17,142 nt of DNA, taken from NCBI GenBank assembly GCA_036985935.1, contig BTQP01000027.1, positions 1 to 17,142 on the forward strand. The letters run 5' to 3'. This DNA is from JAMBLL01 sp036985935. GTDB taxonomy: Bacteria > Actinomycetota > Acidimicrobiia > Spongiisociales > UBA5794. Under the pieces are notes generated by a model that saw only the letters and a program-made list of their open reading frames with translations, did no database searches and was not told where the DNA came from. A program made the position numbers and the translations under genes. Shown here piece by piece: positions 6,815 through 15,003 of the stretch (position 1 is its first letter; each line of letters starts with the position of its first letter).

Positions 6815-7599
6815 CGGCGATCACATTCGATTCCGTTTCTGTCACCTACGTTTCGAATACCGTTGTTCGTGACGTGTCGTTTGATGTCTCCGAGGGAGAA
6901 TGGGTTGCTGTTGTGGGTCCCAACGGCGCAGGCAAATCGACACTGCTCAAAACGATGGTCGGCGCAGTCGGATACGACGGACGAGTGGACCTTCAGGGAG
7001 TATCGGCCAGCCAGCTGCGCGGACGGCACAGAGCAAGCACAGTATCGTATATTCCGCAACGTCCGATCTACCCACCTGGAATGGCGGTATTCGACTTTGT
7101 TCTGCTCGGCCGAACACCGCACATGGGTCCGTTGGTCTCAGAGTCCCACGACGACGTAGAGGGCGTGTGGGATGCACTCAGTGCTCTGAACATCGAAGAG
7201 TTCGCCTCGCGGGATGTCGCAACTCTTTCGGGAGGTGAAACGCAACGTGTTTCTCTGGCACGGGTGATCGCACAACGCGCACCGCTTCTCGTGCTCGACG
7301 AGGCGACTGCCTCACTGGATTTGTCTGCGCAGCACGAGGTACTGGAGCTCATCGATGAGTTGCGATTGGCGCACAAGATGACGGTCGTCAGCGCTATCCA
7401 TGACCTCACCGCTGCGGCACAGTTCTGCGATCGTGTGGCGCTGCTTGTCGACGGTGAATTGCTCGGATTCGGGGAACCGGGCCACGTTCTCACAGAAAGC
7501 GTGCTGCAGCAGGTTCTCGAGCCTTCGATACGGGTCATACAGGTCGACGGAAATCCGGTCATAGTGTCCCTACGAACGGAGGAGTCGAATCATGGGTGA
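6811..7599 (+). CDS. btuD: Cobalamin ABC transporter ATP-binding protein
   Basis: A 262-residue ABC ATPase. All nucleotide-binding motifs are intact: Walker A GPNGAGKS (36-43), Q-loop glutamine at 83 (IPQRP), signature LSGGE (139-143), Walker B LLVLDEA (159-165) with catalytic E164, D-loop SLD and switch histidine H197 (AIHDLT). The motif set and length match the BtuD/FecE/FhuC subfamily that partners with FecCD permeases. It would power B12 uptake with BtuC and BtuF. The start overlaps the btuC stop by four bases, and its end overlaps the cobO start by eight, with no intergenic space for separate promoters. Confidence 0.93.
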   Translation: MTAITFDSVSVTYVSNTVVRDVSFDVSEGEWVAVVGPNGAGKSTLLKTMVGAVGYDGRVDLQGVSASQLRGRHRASTVSYIPQRPIYPPGMAVFDFVLLGRTPHMGPLVSESHDDVEGVWDALSALNIEEFASRDVATLSGGETQRVSLARVIAQRAPLLVLDEATASLDLSAQHEVLELIDELRLAHKMTVVSAIHDLTAAAQFCDRVALLVDGELLGFGEPGHVLTESVLQQVLEPSIRVIQVDGNPVIVSLRTEESNHG

Positions 7600-8122
7600 A
7601 TCAGGACGCCGCGGAATCGTGATCGTCAACACAGGCGACGGAAAAGGAAAATCGAGCTCTGCTTTCGGGGTGATGCTGCGAGCGGTAGCTCGGGGTTGGA
7701 ACGTCATCGTCATCCAGTTCATCAAGTCCGACAAGTGGAAAACCGGTGAAAAGACGATGGCAGAGAAGCTGGGTGTTACCTGGGTCACGGGCGGCGACGG
7801 TTTCACCTGGGAGTCCGACGATATGGAAGCAACGGAGCAGGCGGCAAGAGATGCGTGGCAAACGGCAATTCAGGCGATCTCTTCTGGTGACTACGACCTC
7901 GTGATCCTCGATGAAGCGACATATCCAGTCACCTTCGGGTGGATCAGTGCCGAGGAGGTCGTCACGACCCTGAAAGAGAGACCATCGAAGGTGAACGTGG
8001 TCATCACGGGGCGAGATGCAGACACCTCGCTGATAGAGGTTGCCGACACGGTCACCGAGATGCGCAAAGTCAAGCACGCCTTCGATGACGGCATGCCAGC
8101 CAAAAGAGGTCTCGACTTTTAG
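7592..8122 (+). CDS. cobO: Corrinoid adenosyltransferase (CobO/BtuR type)
   Basis: A 176-residue enzyme of the CobA/CobO/BtuR family, which transfers the 5'-deoxyadenosyl group from ATP to cob(I)alamin or cobyrinic acid a,c-diamide. The variant P-loop TGDGKGKS (14-21) is the family's hallmark. Other conserved pieces are the QFIK...GE segment, GDGFTW, the DYDLVILDEATY Walker B-like strand, VVITGRDA and the C-terminal ADTVTEMRKVKHAF...KRGLDF. It is not of the PduO or EutT type. As last gene of the uptake operon it probably adenosylates imported B12, making the ligand sensed by the riboswitch upstream. The ATG lies inside the end of btuD, preceded by GGAGG at 7579-7583. Confidence 0.93.
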   Translation: MGESGRRGIVIVNTGDGKGKSSSAFGVMLRAVARGWNVIVIQFIKSDKWKTGEKTMAEKLGVTWVTGGDGFTWESDDMEATEQAARDAWQTAIQAISSGDYDLVILDEATYPVTFGWISAEEVVTTLKERPSKVNVVITGRDADTSLIEVADTVTEMRKVKHAFDDGMPAKRGLDF

Positions 8123-8148
8123 GAGTGCCCGTCTCACACGGAGCAAAG

Positions 8149-9321
8149 TCAGGTCGCGACCTGTGTCGTCGAAGCTCGCTCGTTCATGAAGAGTTCGATC
8201 CCGATCTGAGCGAAACAGACGATGGCGAGCGCCGCGAGTATGGTGTTGCTCGTCCACCCAGCGGAAACGAAACCGATCAGGACAACGATGGCGGCACTCG
8301 CTGCGCGGATCCACGTTTGCACGCGCCCCATCCTTTGGTCGTAGCGCGCGGTCGCGAGGTGTATCACGCTCATCGACACGAGGGCGACCGCGACACCTCC
8401 AATGGCTATCCACCGCAGATCTGGCCCCTCCTGGGCGACGAGAAACTCGAGTCCGATACCCGAGGCCGTCAGGCCGATCGCCAACGGCATATGGACGTAG
8501 ATCCATACCGTTGGTCGCCACGCCCTCACCTTGCCGCGCACGCGACGAACAACAGACCCTTCGAGATTGTCGAAGTACAGCCACCAGAGTCCAGTTGCGG
8601 TAACGACCCCGAGCGCAGCTCCAACCGTCGCGTTGACTTCCCACCCGACCGAACTGATCCCGGCAACTACCGCTGCGATGGACTCCCCGAGCACGAGAAT
8701 CGTGAAGAGCCCGAACCTTTCGGGCAGGTGGGACAGCGACAGCGGTGCGTTTGCTTGTGCACGTCGCATTACCCATGGTGTCACGAAATCGATCGTAAGA
8801 CCCAGGGCCCACAGGACGTAGCGCCAGGGCTCTGGAACCCATATGGAAATGGCCCAGGGAATTGCCCCTATCGCAAACCCGCGGAGGTAACCAGCGACGA
8901 GATTCCGCGTGGCTTCCACATGGCGGTAGGCACGCAGATACATGATCAGTAGGACAGCTTTCGCAGCGAGGTACCACACTGCGAACGCTGTCGTGGAGTC
9001 CGTCTCGTTTCCGGATATCGAAGCTGCCATGAGAGCTATCGCGACGATCTGGGCAACGGCGAGCAATCGTTGACCGAGGTCGTCGGTGTCGTAGCGATCT
9101 GCGTAGAAGGTGAATCCCGCCCACGACCACCACAACGGAACAAACAGTGCGGCGAAGATGGCTACACCTTGAGGCGAGTGGTCAACCAGGAGCCGATGCC
9201 CCAGAGCGGCGACGGCGACAACGAAGACGAGGTCGTAGAACAGCTCGAGCCAGGTTGCGGAACGATCGTCGGCCGAACTAGCTGTACGCAGGCGGGGTGG
9301 TCGCAGCGCTGACATCCTCAT
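8149..9321 (-). CDS. LtrA family membrane protein (low temperature requirement protein A)
   Basis: A 390-residue polytopic membrane protein with about ten to twelve hydrophobic helices. The N-terminal signature TWLELFYDLVFVVAVAALGH (about 23-42) is diagnostic of the LtrA family (named after a Listeria protein needed for growth at low temperature); ERFGLFTILVLGESIAAV in the middle is also typical. The molecular function is not settled for the family. A Shine-Dalgarno (GGGAAGGA) lies 3 nt before the ATG at 9321 and 9 nt before a second in-frame ATG at 9315, so the true start may be 9315. It follows the VIT-type gene by 33 nt on the same strand and may be co-transcribed. It converges on cobO across 26 nt; the palindrome CAGGTCGCGACCTG spans its stop (8150-8163). 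Confidence 0.88.
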   Translation of the reverse strand: MRMSALRPPRLRTASSADDRSATWLELFYDLVFVVAVAALGHRLLVDHSPQGVAIFAALFVPLWWSWAGFTFYADRYDTDDLGQRLLAVAQIVAIALMAASISGNETDSTTAFAVWYLAAKAVLLIMYLRAYRHVEATRNLVAGYLRGFAIGAIPWAISIWVPEPWRYVLWALGLTIDFVTPWVMRRAQANAPLSLSHLPERFGLFTILVLGESIAAVVAGISSVGWEVNATVGAALGVVTATGLWWLYFDNLEGSVVRRVRGKVRAWRPTVWIYVHMPLAIGLTASGIGLEFLVAQEGPDLRWIAIGGVAVALVSMSVIHLATARYDQRMGRVQTWIRAASAAIVVLIGFVSAGWTSNTILAALAIVCFAQIGIELFMNERASTTQVAT

Positions 9322-9354
9322 CGTTCCTTCCCGGCAGGGCGGCAGCCTGCATCA

Positions 9355-10086
9355 TCAGTTGATGAGCTGATCGAACGCCTTGCCAACGACGTAGGCGAGC
9401 ACACCCCCGGCCATGCCGAGCACGAAGTTCTCGAGTGCAGATCTCACCGGTGGCTTCCCTGTCTGGAGCGTCTTGACCGCTCCGACGGTGAGCAAGCCGA
9501 TCCCTGAGAGGATCCCTGCGATGAGGAGTCCGGTCCCTGTGCTGTCGACAAAAGCGAAGGGAATGACCGACGGCAGAGCGCCGCCGAGGAACATGAGACC
9601 CGAGAACACTGCGGCTGCGATCGGATTTCGCCTAGCGGTGTCAACGATGCCGAATTCGAGTGCGGCGTGCATATTGAGCATCGCATCGTCATCAGCGTTG
9701 ATGATTTCGACGACGTGTTCGAGGTCTTCACCGACGAGTCCCACGTCGGCCAACATGTCGCGCAGCTGGTCCTTTTCGTGTTGTCTGTGATACTTGAGAT
9801 GTTGACGCTCGAGAGCCAGTTCCGCTTCAAATACCTCTTCCTGCGACTTCGTAGCGATGTACTCACCAACGGCCATCGAGATCATCCCGGCTATCGCTCC
9901 AGCGATAGCGGTGAGCAACACATCCGTCGCGTCCATGCCACCACCGACGACCGCGGAGACGAGCAGGAACGTGGAAACGAGTCCGTCGTTGACACCGAGC
10001 ATGATGTCGCGCATGTACTGACGGCTTGCCCCAATGTGGGGTTGATAACCGGGCGGGTGCGTCTCGCTGGTGTTCTCTCCAGGCAT
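9355..10086 (-). CDS. VIT1/CCC1-family iron/manganese transporter
   Basis: A 243-residue membrane protein of the VIT1/CCC1 family, which exports or sequesters Fe(II) or Mn(II). The N-terminal half has the conserved first helix with DIMLGVNDGLVSTF (27-40) and second helix with SMAVGEYIATKSQ (70-82). A cytosolic stretch (about 83-145) rich in Glu, His and Met (EAELALERQHLKYHRQHEKDQ, DAMLNMHAALEFG) corresponds to the metal-binding domain, and three more helices follow. I chose the ATG at 10086: the longer frame to 10179 would add 31 unlike residues and run into the divergent promoter. TACACT lies exactly 6 nt upstream of this ATG and there is no Shine-Dalgarno, suggesting a leaderless message. 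Confidence 0.88.
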   Translation of the reverse strand: MPGENTSETHPPGYQPHIGASRQYMRDIMLGVNDGLVSTFLLVSAVVGGGMDATDVLLTAIAGAIAGMISMAVGEYIATKSQEEVFEAELALERQHLKYHRQHEKDQLRDMLADVGLVGEDLEHVVEIINADDDAMLNMHAALEFGIVDTARRNPIAAAVFSGLMFLGGALPSVIPFAFVDSTGTGLLIAGILSGIGLLTVGAVKTLQTGKPPVRSALENFVLGMAGGVLAYVVGKAFDQLIN

Positions 10087-10098
10087 GCGGGCAGTGTA
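10087..10098 (-). promoter_or_regulatory. Leaderless promoter -10 box for the VIT1-type gene
   Basis: TACACT (10098-10093 on the minus strand), then GCCCGC, then ATG. It has the same 6-nt spacing as the divergent gene's box. No convincing -35 was seen. Confidence 0.45.
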
Positions 10099-10120
10099 GA
10101 GCGGCAGGGGGTGTGTCTTC

Positions 10121-10139
10121 GTCCTCCTGAGGGGAGGAC
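10121..10139. promoter_or_regulatory. Inverted repeat between divergent promoters
   Basis: A perfect 7-bp inverted repeat (GTCCTCC / GGAGGAC) with a 5-nt centre (TGAGG), between the VIT1-type gene and the AI-2E family gene. It ends 3 nt before the plus-strand -10 box and occupies the -35 zone, where a repressor or activator could act on one or both genes. Confidence 0.35.
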
Positions 10140-10142
10140 CAC

Positions 10143-10154
10143 TAGCCTGTGCGC
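10143..10154 (+). promoter_or_regulatory. Leaderless promoter -10 box for the AI-2E family gene
   Basis: TAGCCT followed by GTGCGC and ATG, giving the 6-nt spacing of a leaderless start. There is no Shine-Dalgarno upstream of the ATG. Confidence 0.45.
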
Positions 10155-11399
10155 ATGCAGGAGGAGACAGCCAAAACACCTGGTACCGACCCGGTCGCGG
10201 AACCCGACGCGTCGGAGCCGATCGTCAGAACGTATCCTCTGTCGCCGTCGTGGAGCGGGAACGCAAAACTGCTCGTCATTTCGATGGCCTTTTTGCTCGC
10301 TCTGCTCGGCTTCTACCTCATCCGGAACGTCATCGCCATCGCTGCGCTCGCGGGACTGATTGCGTTCCTCATTGCGCCTTTGATGCGCATGGCCGTCAAG
10401 TACCTCAAGCTTCCTCGGGGGATCGCTCTCTTGCTTGCCTACCTCTTGGTATTCCTCGGGACCCTCGCCTTCGGAGCATTCCTTGCGAGATCGATCGTCC
10501 AGTCGATAGTCGAACTCGATCCCATCGGCCTCGTCGACGATGTGCGCGTCTGGCTGCTGGCCCAGGTTGATGCTCAGGGCCAGTGGGTCGTCGTTGGTGT
10601 CACGATCGATATGAACTCTGTGCTCGACTCGCTTCGTATGTCGGTCGACGACACGGGAGGAACCGGTGGCATCGTCATCAATGCAGAACAGGTACTGGCA
10701 TACCTCGGAGCCGGGCTCAGCGGGGTTCGTACCGTTCTCGGCATCGCTACAGCGGTTGTTACCTCGGCGATCGTGACCGCCCTCGTGGCGATGTACTTGA
10801 ACGCTGATAGCGGCCGGCTTCACCATGCGACCATCGCCGCCATCCCTCCCGGGTACGAGCGGGATGGCTTCTTGATGCTCGCCGGGATAAAGAAGGTGTG
10901 GCGAGGATATCTCTACGGCCAGCTCATCAACTCGCTCATAACGGGCTTTCTCGTGTTCGTCGTACTGTGGGCGGTCGGTTTGCCTGGTGCGTTCTTGATG
11001 GGCGCCGTGATGGTCGTACTCAACATGATTCCGACGTTTGGCCCGATCCTCGCAGCGATACCGGGTGTGCTGGCTGCGTTGCTGTCAGGCTCGACGAGGT
11101 GGCCGGAGTTGGAGAACTACTGGTTCGCGCTGATCGTCGTTGGCATATACCTCGTCGTTGTGCAGGCCCAGGCCAACATCGTCGCACCGAAGGTGATGGG
11201 CACGGCCGTCCAGCTGAGACCGGCCGTGGTCCTGATCGGCCTTCTTGTCGGTTTCCAGGTTGGTGGCCTGCTCGGTTCATTGCTTGCTGTGCCCGTTATC
11301 GCTTCGATCCGAGATGTCGCTGTGTATATCTGGCGAAAGCTGATCGACCAGGAACCGTGGCCCGACGCGGATCCCGTCCCGATACCCGCCGATCCCTAG
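10155..11399 (+). CDS. AI-2E/PerM-family transporter
   Basis: A 414-residue polytopic membrane protein of the AI-2E transporter family (PerM/YhhT, formerly UPF0118). A polar N-terminus of about 36 residues precedes paired helices (AKLLVISMAFLLALLGFYLI, VIAIAALAGLIAFLIAPLM). A long extracytoplasmic segment follows, then the conserved C-terminal helices with MIPTFGPILAAIPGVL, IVAPKVMGTAVQLRPAVVLI and GGLLGSLLAVPVIAS. Members include the autoinducer-2 exporter TqsA and sodium/proton antiporters, so the substrate cannot be named. The ATG at 10155 is chosen over a GTG two codons upstream because of the TAGCCT box spaced for a leaderless start. It is divergent from the VIT1-type gene and converges on the S10 peptidase gene with only 5 nt between the two stop codons. 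Confidence 0.88.
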   Translation: MQEETAKTPGTDPVAEPDASEPIVRTYPLSPSWSGNAKLLVISMAFLLALLGFYLIRNVIAIAALAGLIAFLIAPLMRMAVKYLKLPRGIALLLAYLLVFLGTLAFGAFLARSIVQSIVELDPIGLVDDVRVWLLAQVDAQGQWVVVGVTIDMNSVLDSLRMSVDDTGGTGGIVINAEQVLAYLGAGLSGVRTVLGIATAVVTSAIVTALVAMYLNADSGRLHHATIAAIPPGYERDGFLMLAGIKKVWRGYLYGQLINSLITGFLVFVVLWAVGLPGAFLMGAVMVVLNMIPTFGPILAAIPGVLAALLSGSTRWPELENYWFALIVVGIYLVVVQAQANIVAPKVMGTAVQLRPAVVLIGLLVGFQVGGLLGSLLAVPVIASIRDVAVYIWRKLIDQEPWPDADPVPIPADP

Positions 11400-11404
11400 A
11401 TCTC

Positions 11405-12910
11405 CTACGTAGATTCTTCGATGAATGTCCGCAGGTCGGTGCCAAGTTTCTCGATCGATTGTGCGTGGACGTACATCATGTGTCCCGCCTCGAAGTATTC
11501 GACTTCGATATTGTCCCGGAGCGTTTCCTCGATCCCGAGGTGAGAGAGCGTGTGTTCCGTCGCAAAATACGGCGTTGCCAGGTCGAAGTAGCCGCTTGCG
11601 ATGTACACCTTCATGTACGGATTCTTCGTCATCGTGTCACGCAACGTTTCGGACACATCGACATACGCGTTCTGGAAGTTCTCGTAGTTCCAGGGCCACA
11701 CCTTTGGATTCAGCACCTCGTACACGAGGTCGCTCTCGTAGTTGAGGTCCCGTCTGACATAGTCGTTCAGCATTGCCGAGAAGGGCCCCATCCACACATC
11801 GAGGGATGGATCGTGTTCGAGCATCGAGCCGACGGTGTACCTGTCGACGCCTCGATAGCGGGTGTCGAGGCGACCGATCGTGAGACCCTCGTCCCTGAGC
11901 AACTCCTTCATGAAATGGAATTTCTCGATCCGCAGGTCGCTGCGTCGCACGAAGTCCTCGGAAAGGCTTGTATACCGTGCGAGCTGTTTGGCAATCGAGT
12001 CGAATGTTTCGGGATCGATCCGGGATCCGCGTTGCAGGGCGAGCACATACTCCGTCTCGGAGAACGCCTCGACTTCTGCAAGAAGATCCGCAAGATCACG
12101 GCTCTGTAACCCGGGTTCCAGCGTCTTGTGGTACCAGGCCGTGGCTGTGTAGGTGGGCAGATACAGCACGTAGGGCAGGTCGTTGCCCCTGTGGAACGTG
12201 TAGGTCTTTGTATCGAGAGCGATCGTCTGGAAGCTCAACACAGAAGATATGAGAATCAATCCGTTCAGGTTCAGTCCGTATCTGCTCTGGAGGTGACCGG
12301 CCAAACCTGCCGATCTGGTGGTGCCGTAACTCTCGCCTGCAAGGAACTTCGGTGAAGCCCATCGTTCATAAGAGGTCAGGTATCGACGGATGAAGTCACC
12401 AACAGCTTCGATGTCTTTCTCGAAATGGTGGTAGGAACGCTCTTCGTCCTTGTCGATCGCGCGTGTGAATCCCGTGGAGACTGGATCGATGAATACGAGG
12501 TCCGCGTGAGTCAGCAACGTGTGGTCGTTGTCGATGAGTTCGCCCGGCATCTTTTCGAGGTTGCCCTTCTCATCGAAAGCGACGAGTTTTGGGCCGAGCA
12601 CTCCAAGATGTAGCCAGACGGACGAGGAGCCCGGACCGCCGTTGAATGCGAAGACGATGGGACGGGTTGCCGGGTCGTCGACGCCAGTCTTCGTGTATGC
12701 GGTGAAGAAGAATGACGCCTTCTTCGTGTCGTCGTCCTCCTTGAGAACGATACGGCCGGCGGTTGCTGTGTAGTCCAGTCGCTCGCCATCGACCGTCAAT
12801 GAATGGTCGGTTGTAACAACTACATCTTCGTGGTGTTCCGGCGGCTTCTTGTCCTTCGAATTCTTGTCGTCGTTCGAATCTGCGTCTTTGGTTTTGCTTG
12901 GCTCAGGAAT
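11405..12910 (-). CDS. S10-family serine carboxypeptidase-like protein, apparent ATT start
   Basis: A peptidase of family S10 (alpha/beta hydrolase fold). Counting from the proposed ATT start it has 501 residues. Visible are the oxyanion-hole region FAFNGGPGSSSVW (from about 88), the nucleophile Ser194 in GESYGT, Asp443 in SGYFDLATP and His477 in FEAGHMMYVH: a complete Ser-Asp-His triad. No signal peptide is present, so a cytosolic location is likely, unlike classical secreted S10 enzymes. The family's conserved start (DYTATAGRIVLKEDD) is preceded in frame by a charged, linker-like stretch with no ATG, GTG, CTG or TTG before TTG 12799, which has no ribosome site. The only well-placed start is ATT at 12910, 4 nt after GAGGTGA; an in-frame TGA at 12914-12916 bars anything further upstream. 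It lies 44 nt after acsA on the same strand. Confidence 0.82.
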   Translation of the reverse strand: MPEPSKTKDADSNDDKNSKDKKPPEHHEDVVVTTDHSLTVDGERLDYTATAGRIVLKEDDDTKKASFFFTAYTKTGVDDPATRPIVFAFNGGPGSSSVWLHLGVLGPKLVAFDEKGNLEKMPGELIDNDHTLLTHADLVFIDPVSTGFTRAIDKDEERSYHHFEKDIEAVGDFIRRYLTSYERWASPKFLAGESYGTTRSAGLAGHLQSRYGLNLNGLILISSVLSFQTIALDTKTYTFHRGNDLPYVLYLPTYTATAWYHKTLEPGLQSRDLADLLAEVEAFSETEYVLALQRGSRIDPETFDSIAKQLARYTSLSEDFVRRSDLRIEKFHFMKELLRDEGLTIGRLDTRYRGVDRYTVGSMLEHDPSLDVWMGPFSAMLNDYVRRDLNYESDLVYEVLNPKVWPWNYENFQNAYVDVSETLRDTMTKNPYMKVYIASGYFDLATPYFATEHTLSHLGIEETLRDNIEVEYFEAGHMMYVHAQSIEKLGTDLRTFIEEST

Positions 12911-12920
12911 GTTTCACCTC
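12908..12920 (-). promoter_or_regulatory. Shine-Dalgarno and ATT start codon of the S10 gene
   Basis: On the minus strand the order is GAGGTGA, AAC, ATT. This is a good ribosome-binding spacing in front of an ATT codon, and the encoded start would read MPEPSKTK. The TTG at 12799 has no Shine-Dalgarno. Confidence 0.5.
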
Positions 12921-12954
12921 GGTGCATGTGTTCTGGCTGTTGTCTCTCCGGTTG

Positions 12955-14910
12955 CTACTCCTCATCTGGACGTGCCGCTGCTTGCTCCGCGATCGCCTGG
13001 ACGATCTCGGCGTTCGCGAGTGTGGTGACATCACCGAGAGCTTTGTTGTCTGAAATGTCACGGAGCAGTCGCCGCATGATCTTTCCTGAGCGAGTCTTCG
13101 GAAGGTCTGGCGTGAATACGATCGATTTGGGCCGAGCGATCGCTCCGATCTTCGTTGCGACATGCGCACGAAGTTCGTGATTGAGCTCATCCGATTCGTC
13201 GATGCCGCTCATCAGAGTCACGAAGGCAGCGATCGCCTGTCCGGAGAGGTCGTCGTTCGCTCCAACCACCGCGGCTTCGGCGACAGCTTCATGGGATACG
13301 AGCGCCGATTCGACCTCCATAGTGGAGATCCGGTGGCCAGAGACGTTCATGACATCGTCCACGCGCCCCAGGATCCAGAGGTATCCGTCGTCGTCGATTT
13401 TCGCGCCGTCGCCGGGAAAGTAGACGCCGGGATATCGAGACCAGTAGGTGCTGATGTATCGCTCGTCATCTCCATAGATGGAGCGAAGCATCGAGGGCCA
13501 CGGCTTGGTGATCGTGAGAAAACCTCCGGCTCCCAGTGGCACACTATTCCCGTCGACATCGACAACATCTGCGCTGATGCCGGGTAAGGCCTTGGTCGCA
13601 GAGCCTGGCTTCGTTGAGGTGACGCCCGGGAGCGGACTGATCATGATGCCACCCGTTTCCGTCTGCCACCACGTATCGACGATGGGACATTCGGGGGGCC
13701 CGATGTGGTCGTGGTACCACATCCACGCGGCGGGGTTGATCGGTTCCCCGACGGTGCCGAGTAGGCGCAGAGACGAGAGGTCGTGGGACTCCGGGTACTT
13801 CACTCCCCACTTCATGAAAGCCCGTATCGCCGTCGGTGCGGTGTAGAAGATCGTGACGCCGTAGTCCTCGATGATCGACCACAGACGATCCTTGTCTGGA
13901 AAATCTGGCGTGCCCTCATACATCACACTTGTTGTGTGATTCGTCAGTGGTCCATAGACGATGTACGTGTGACCGGTCACCCACCCGATGTCGGCAGCGC
14001 ACCAGTAGACGTCGCTCTCGGGCTTGATATCGAAAACGAGTGCGTGAGTAGTGGCAGCTCCTGTCAGGTAGCCACCTGTCGTGTGCATGATCCCCTTGGG
14101 TTTCGCGGTCGTGCCGGATGTGTAAAGGATGTACAGCAGGTCTTCGGCGTTCATCACCTCGGGCTCACACGATGTGCCCTGTCCGGCAACGAGGTCGTCC
14201 CACCAGATGTCTCGTCCTTCAGTCATCGACACATCGCTGTGGGTGCGGTCAACGACAACGCAGTGCTCGATCGTCGGTGTGCTGTCCATCGCGGCATCGC
14301 AGTTGTCTTTGAGGGGTACGACCGAACCACGACGCCACGCACCATCACAGGTGATGAGAACCTTGGCCCCCTGGTCGTTGACGCGATCGACGATCGAATC
14401 CGCACTGAAACCCCCGAAGATCACCGAGTGTGGTGCACCGATGCGCGAGCACGCGAGCATCGCGATCGGGAGCTCCGGAACCATGCCCATGTATATCGCA
14501 ACACGGTCTCCCTTGTTCACGCCGAGGGACCGCAATCCGTTTGCGAACTTGTTCACTTCGTCCGAGAGTTCCTGGTACGTGATGGTGCGAGTGTCGCCTG
14601 GTTCGCCGATCCAGTGATAAGCGATCTTCTGCCCCCCGTCCGCAAGATGTCGGTCGAGACAGTTGTAGGAAATGTTCAGTTCGCCGTCAGCGAACCATGT
14701 GAAGAACGGCGCCTTCGAGTCGTCCAGGCCCTCGGTTGGTTCCTTGAACCATGTGATGCGCTCTTTCGCTTGTCGTGTCCAGAACGCAACGAAGTCGTCC
14801 GCGGCCTCGTCGTAGAGGTCTGCCGTGCCAACAGCCTCCTCAGCGAAGGTGGTCGAAGGGGAGAAGAGCCGATTCTCGTGAAGTAGGTTCTCGATTCCTC
14901 TGTCCGTCAT
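12955..14910 (-). CDS. acsA: Acetyl-CoA synthetase
   Basis: A 651-residue AMP-forming acetate-CoA ligase of full family length. The N-terminal ACS domain covers about 30-90 and the adenylate-forming core about 95-520. Key motifs are YTSGTTAKPKG (263-273) as the phosphate-binding loop, VDTWWQTETGG (411-421), which includes the tryptophan that restricts the acyl pocket to acetate, and GRVDDVMNVSGHRIST (515-530) at the hinge to the C-terminal lid. Lys610 in KTRSGKIMRR is the catalytic lysine and the known acetylation site of the family. It activates acetate to acetyl-CoA through acetyl-AMP. A good Shine-Dalgarno (GAGAGGG) precedes the ATG. The S10 peptidase gene follows on the same strand after a short gap. 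The 14911-15003 leader holds overlapping short inverted repeats (14960-14988) that may be the upstream gene's terminator. Confidence 0.95.
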   Translation of the reverse strand: MTDRGIENLLHENRLFSPSTTFAEEAVGTADLYDEAADDFVAFWTRQAKERITWFKEPTEGLDDSKAPFFTWFADGELNISYNCLDRHLADGGQKIAYHWIGEPGDTRTITYQELSDEVNKFANGLRSLGVNKGDRVAIYMGMVPELPIAMLACSRIGAPHSVIFGGFSADSIVDRVNDQGAKVLITCDGAWRRGSVVPLKDNCDAAMDSTPTIEHCVVVDRTHSDVSMTEGRDIWWDDLVAGQGTSCEPEVMNAEDLLYILYTSGTTAKPKGIMHTTGGYLTGAATTHALVFDIKPESDVYWCAADIGWVTGHTYIVYGPLTNHTTSVMYEGTPDFPDKDRLWSIIEDYGVTIFYTAPTAIRAFMKWGVKYPESHDLSSLRLLGTVGEPINPAAWMWYHDHIGPPECPIVDTWWQTETGGIMISPLPGVTSTKPGSATKALPGISADVVDVDGNSVPLGAGGFLTITKPWPSMLRSIYGDDERYISTYWSRYPGVYFPGDGAKIDDDGYLWILGRVDDVMNVSGHRISTMEVESALVSHEAVAEAAVVGANDDLSGQAIAAFVTLMSGIDESDELNHELRAHVATKIGAIARPKSIVFTPDLPKTRSGKIMRRLLRDISDNKALGDVTTLANAEIVQAIAEQAAARPDEE

Positions 14911-15003
14911 TGGTTCCCTCTCAGGCCGGGTCTTCGTTCGTCCGATTGTCGCCGATTTGCGAGCACTCTGTCGAAAAGATGCTCGACACTCCTCGCGTCT
15001 GTG

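Noticed and set aside
8150..8163. Perfect palindrome CAGGTCGCGACCTG
   Set aside because: It spans the stop codon of the LtrA gene with no loop or T tract, so neither a good terminator nor a clear operator.
7601..9133. 510-codon minus-strand open frame across cobO and LtrA
   Set aside because: It covers two well-identified genes (antisense to cobO, another frame of LtrA), and its sequence is Arg-rich and domain-free.
10898..12109. 403-codon plus-strand open frame joining two convergent genes
   Set aside because: It is another frame of the AI-2E gene and antisense to the S10 gene; no domain or ribosome site.
13783..14886. 367-codon plus-strand open frame
   Set aside because: It is the shadow of acsA on the opposite strand, without a recognisable product.
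14960..14988. Overlapping inverted repeats CGAGCA/TGCTCG and TGTCGA/TCGACA
   Set aside because: Short 6-bp stems that exclude each other and lack a T tract; noted as a possible weak terminator but not strong enough to list.
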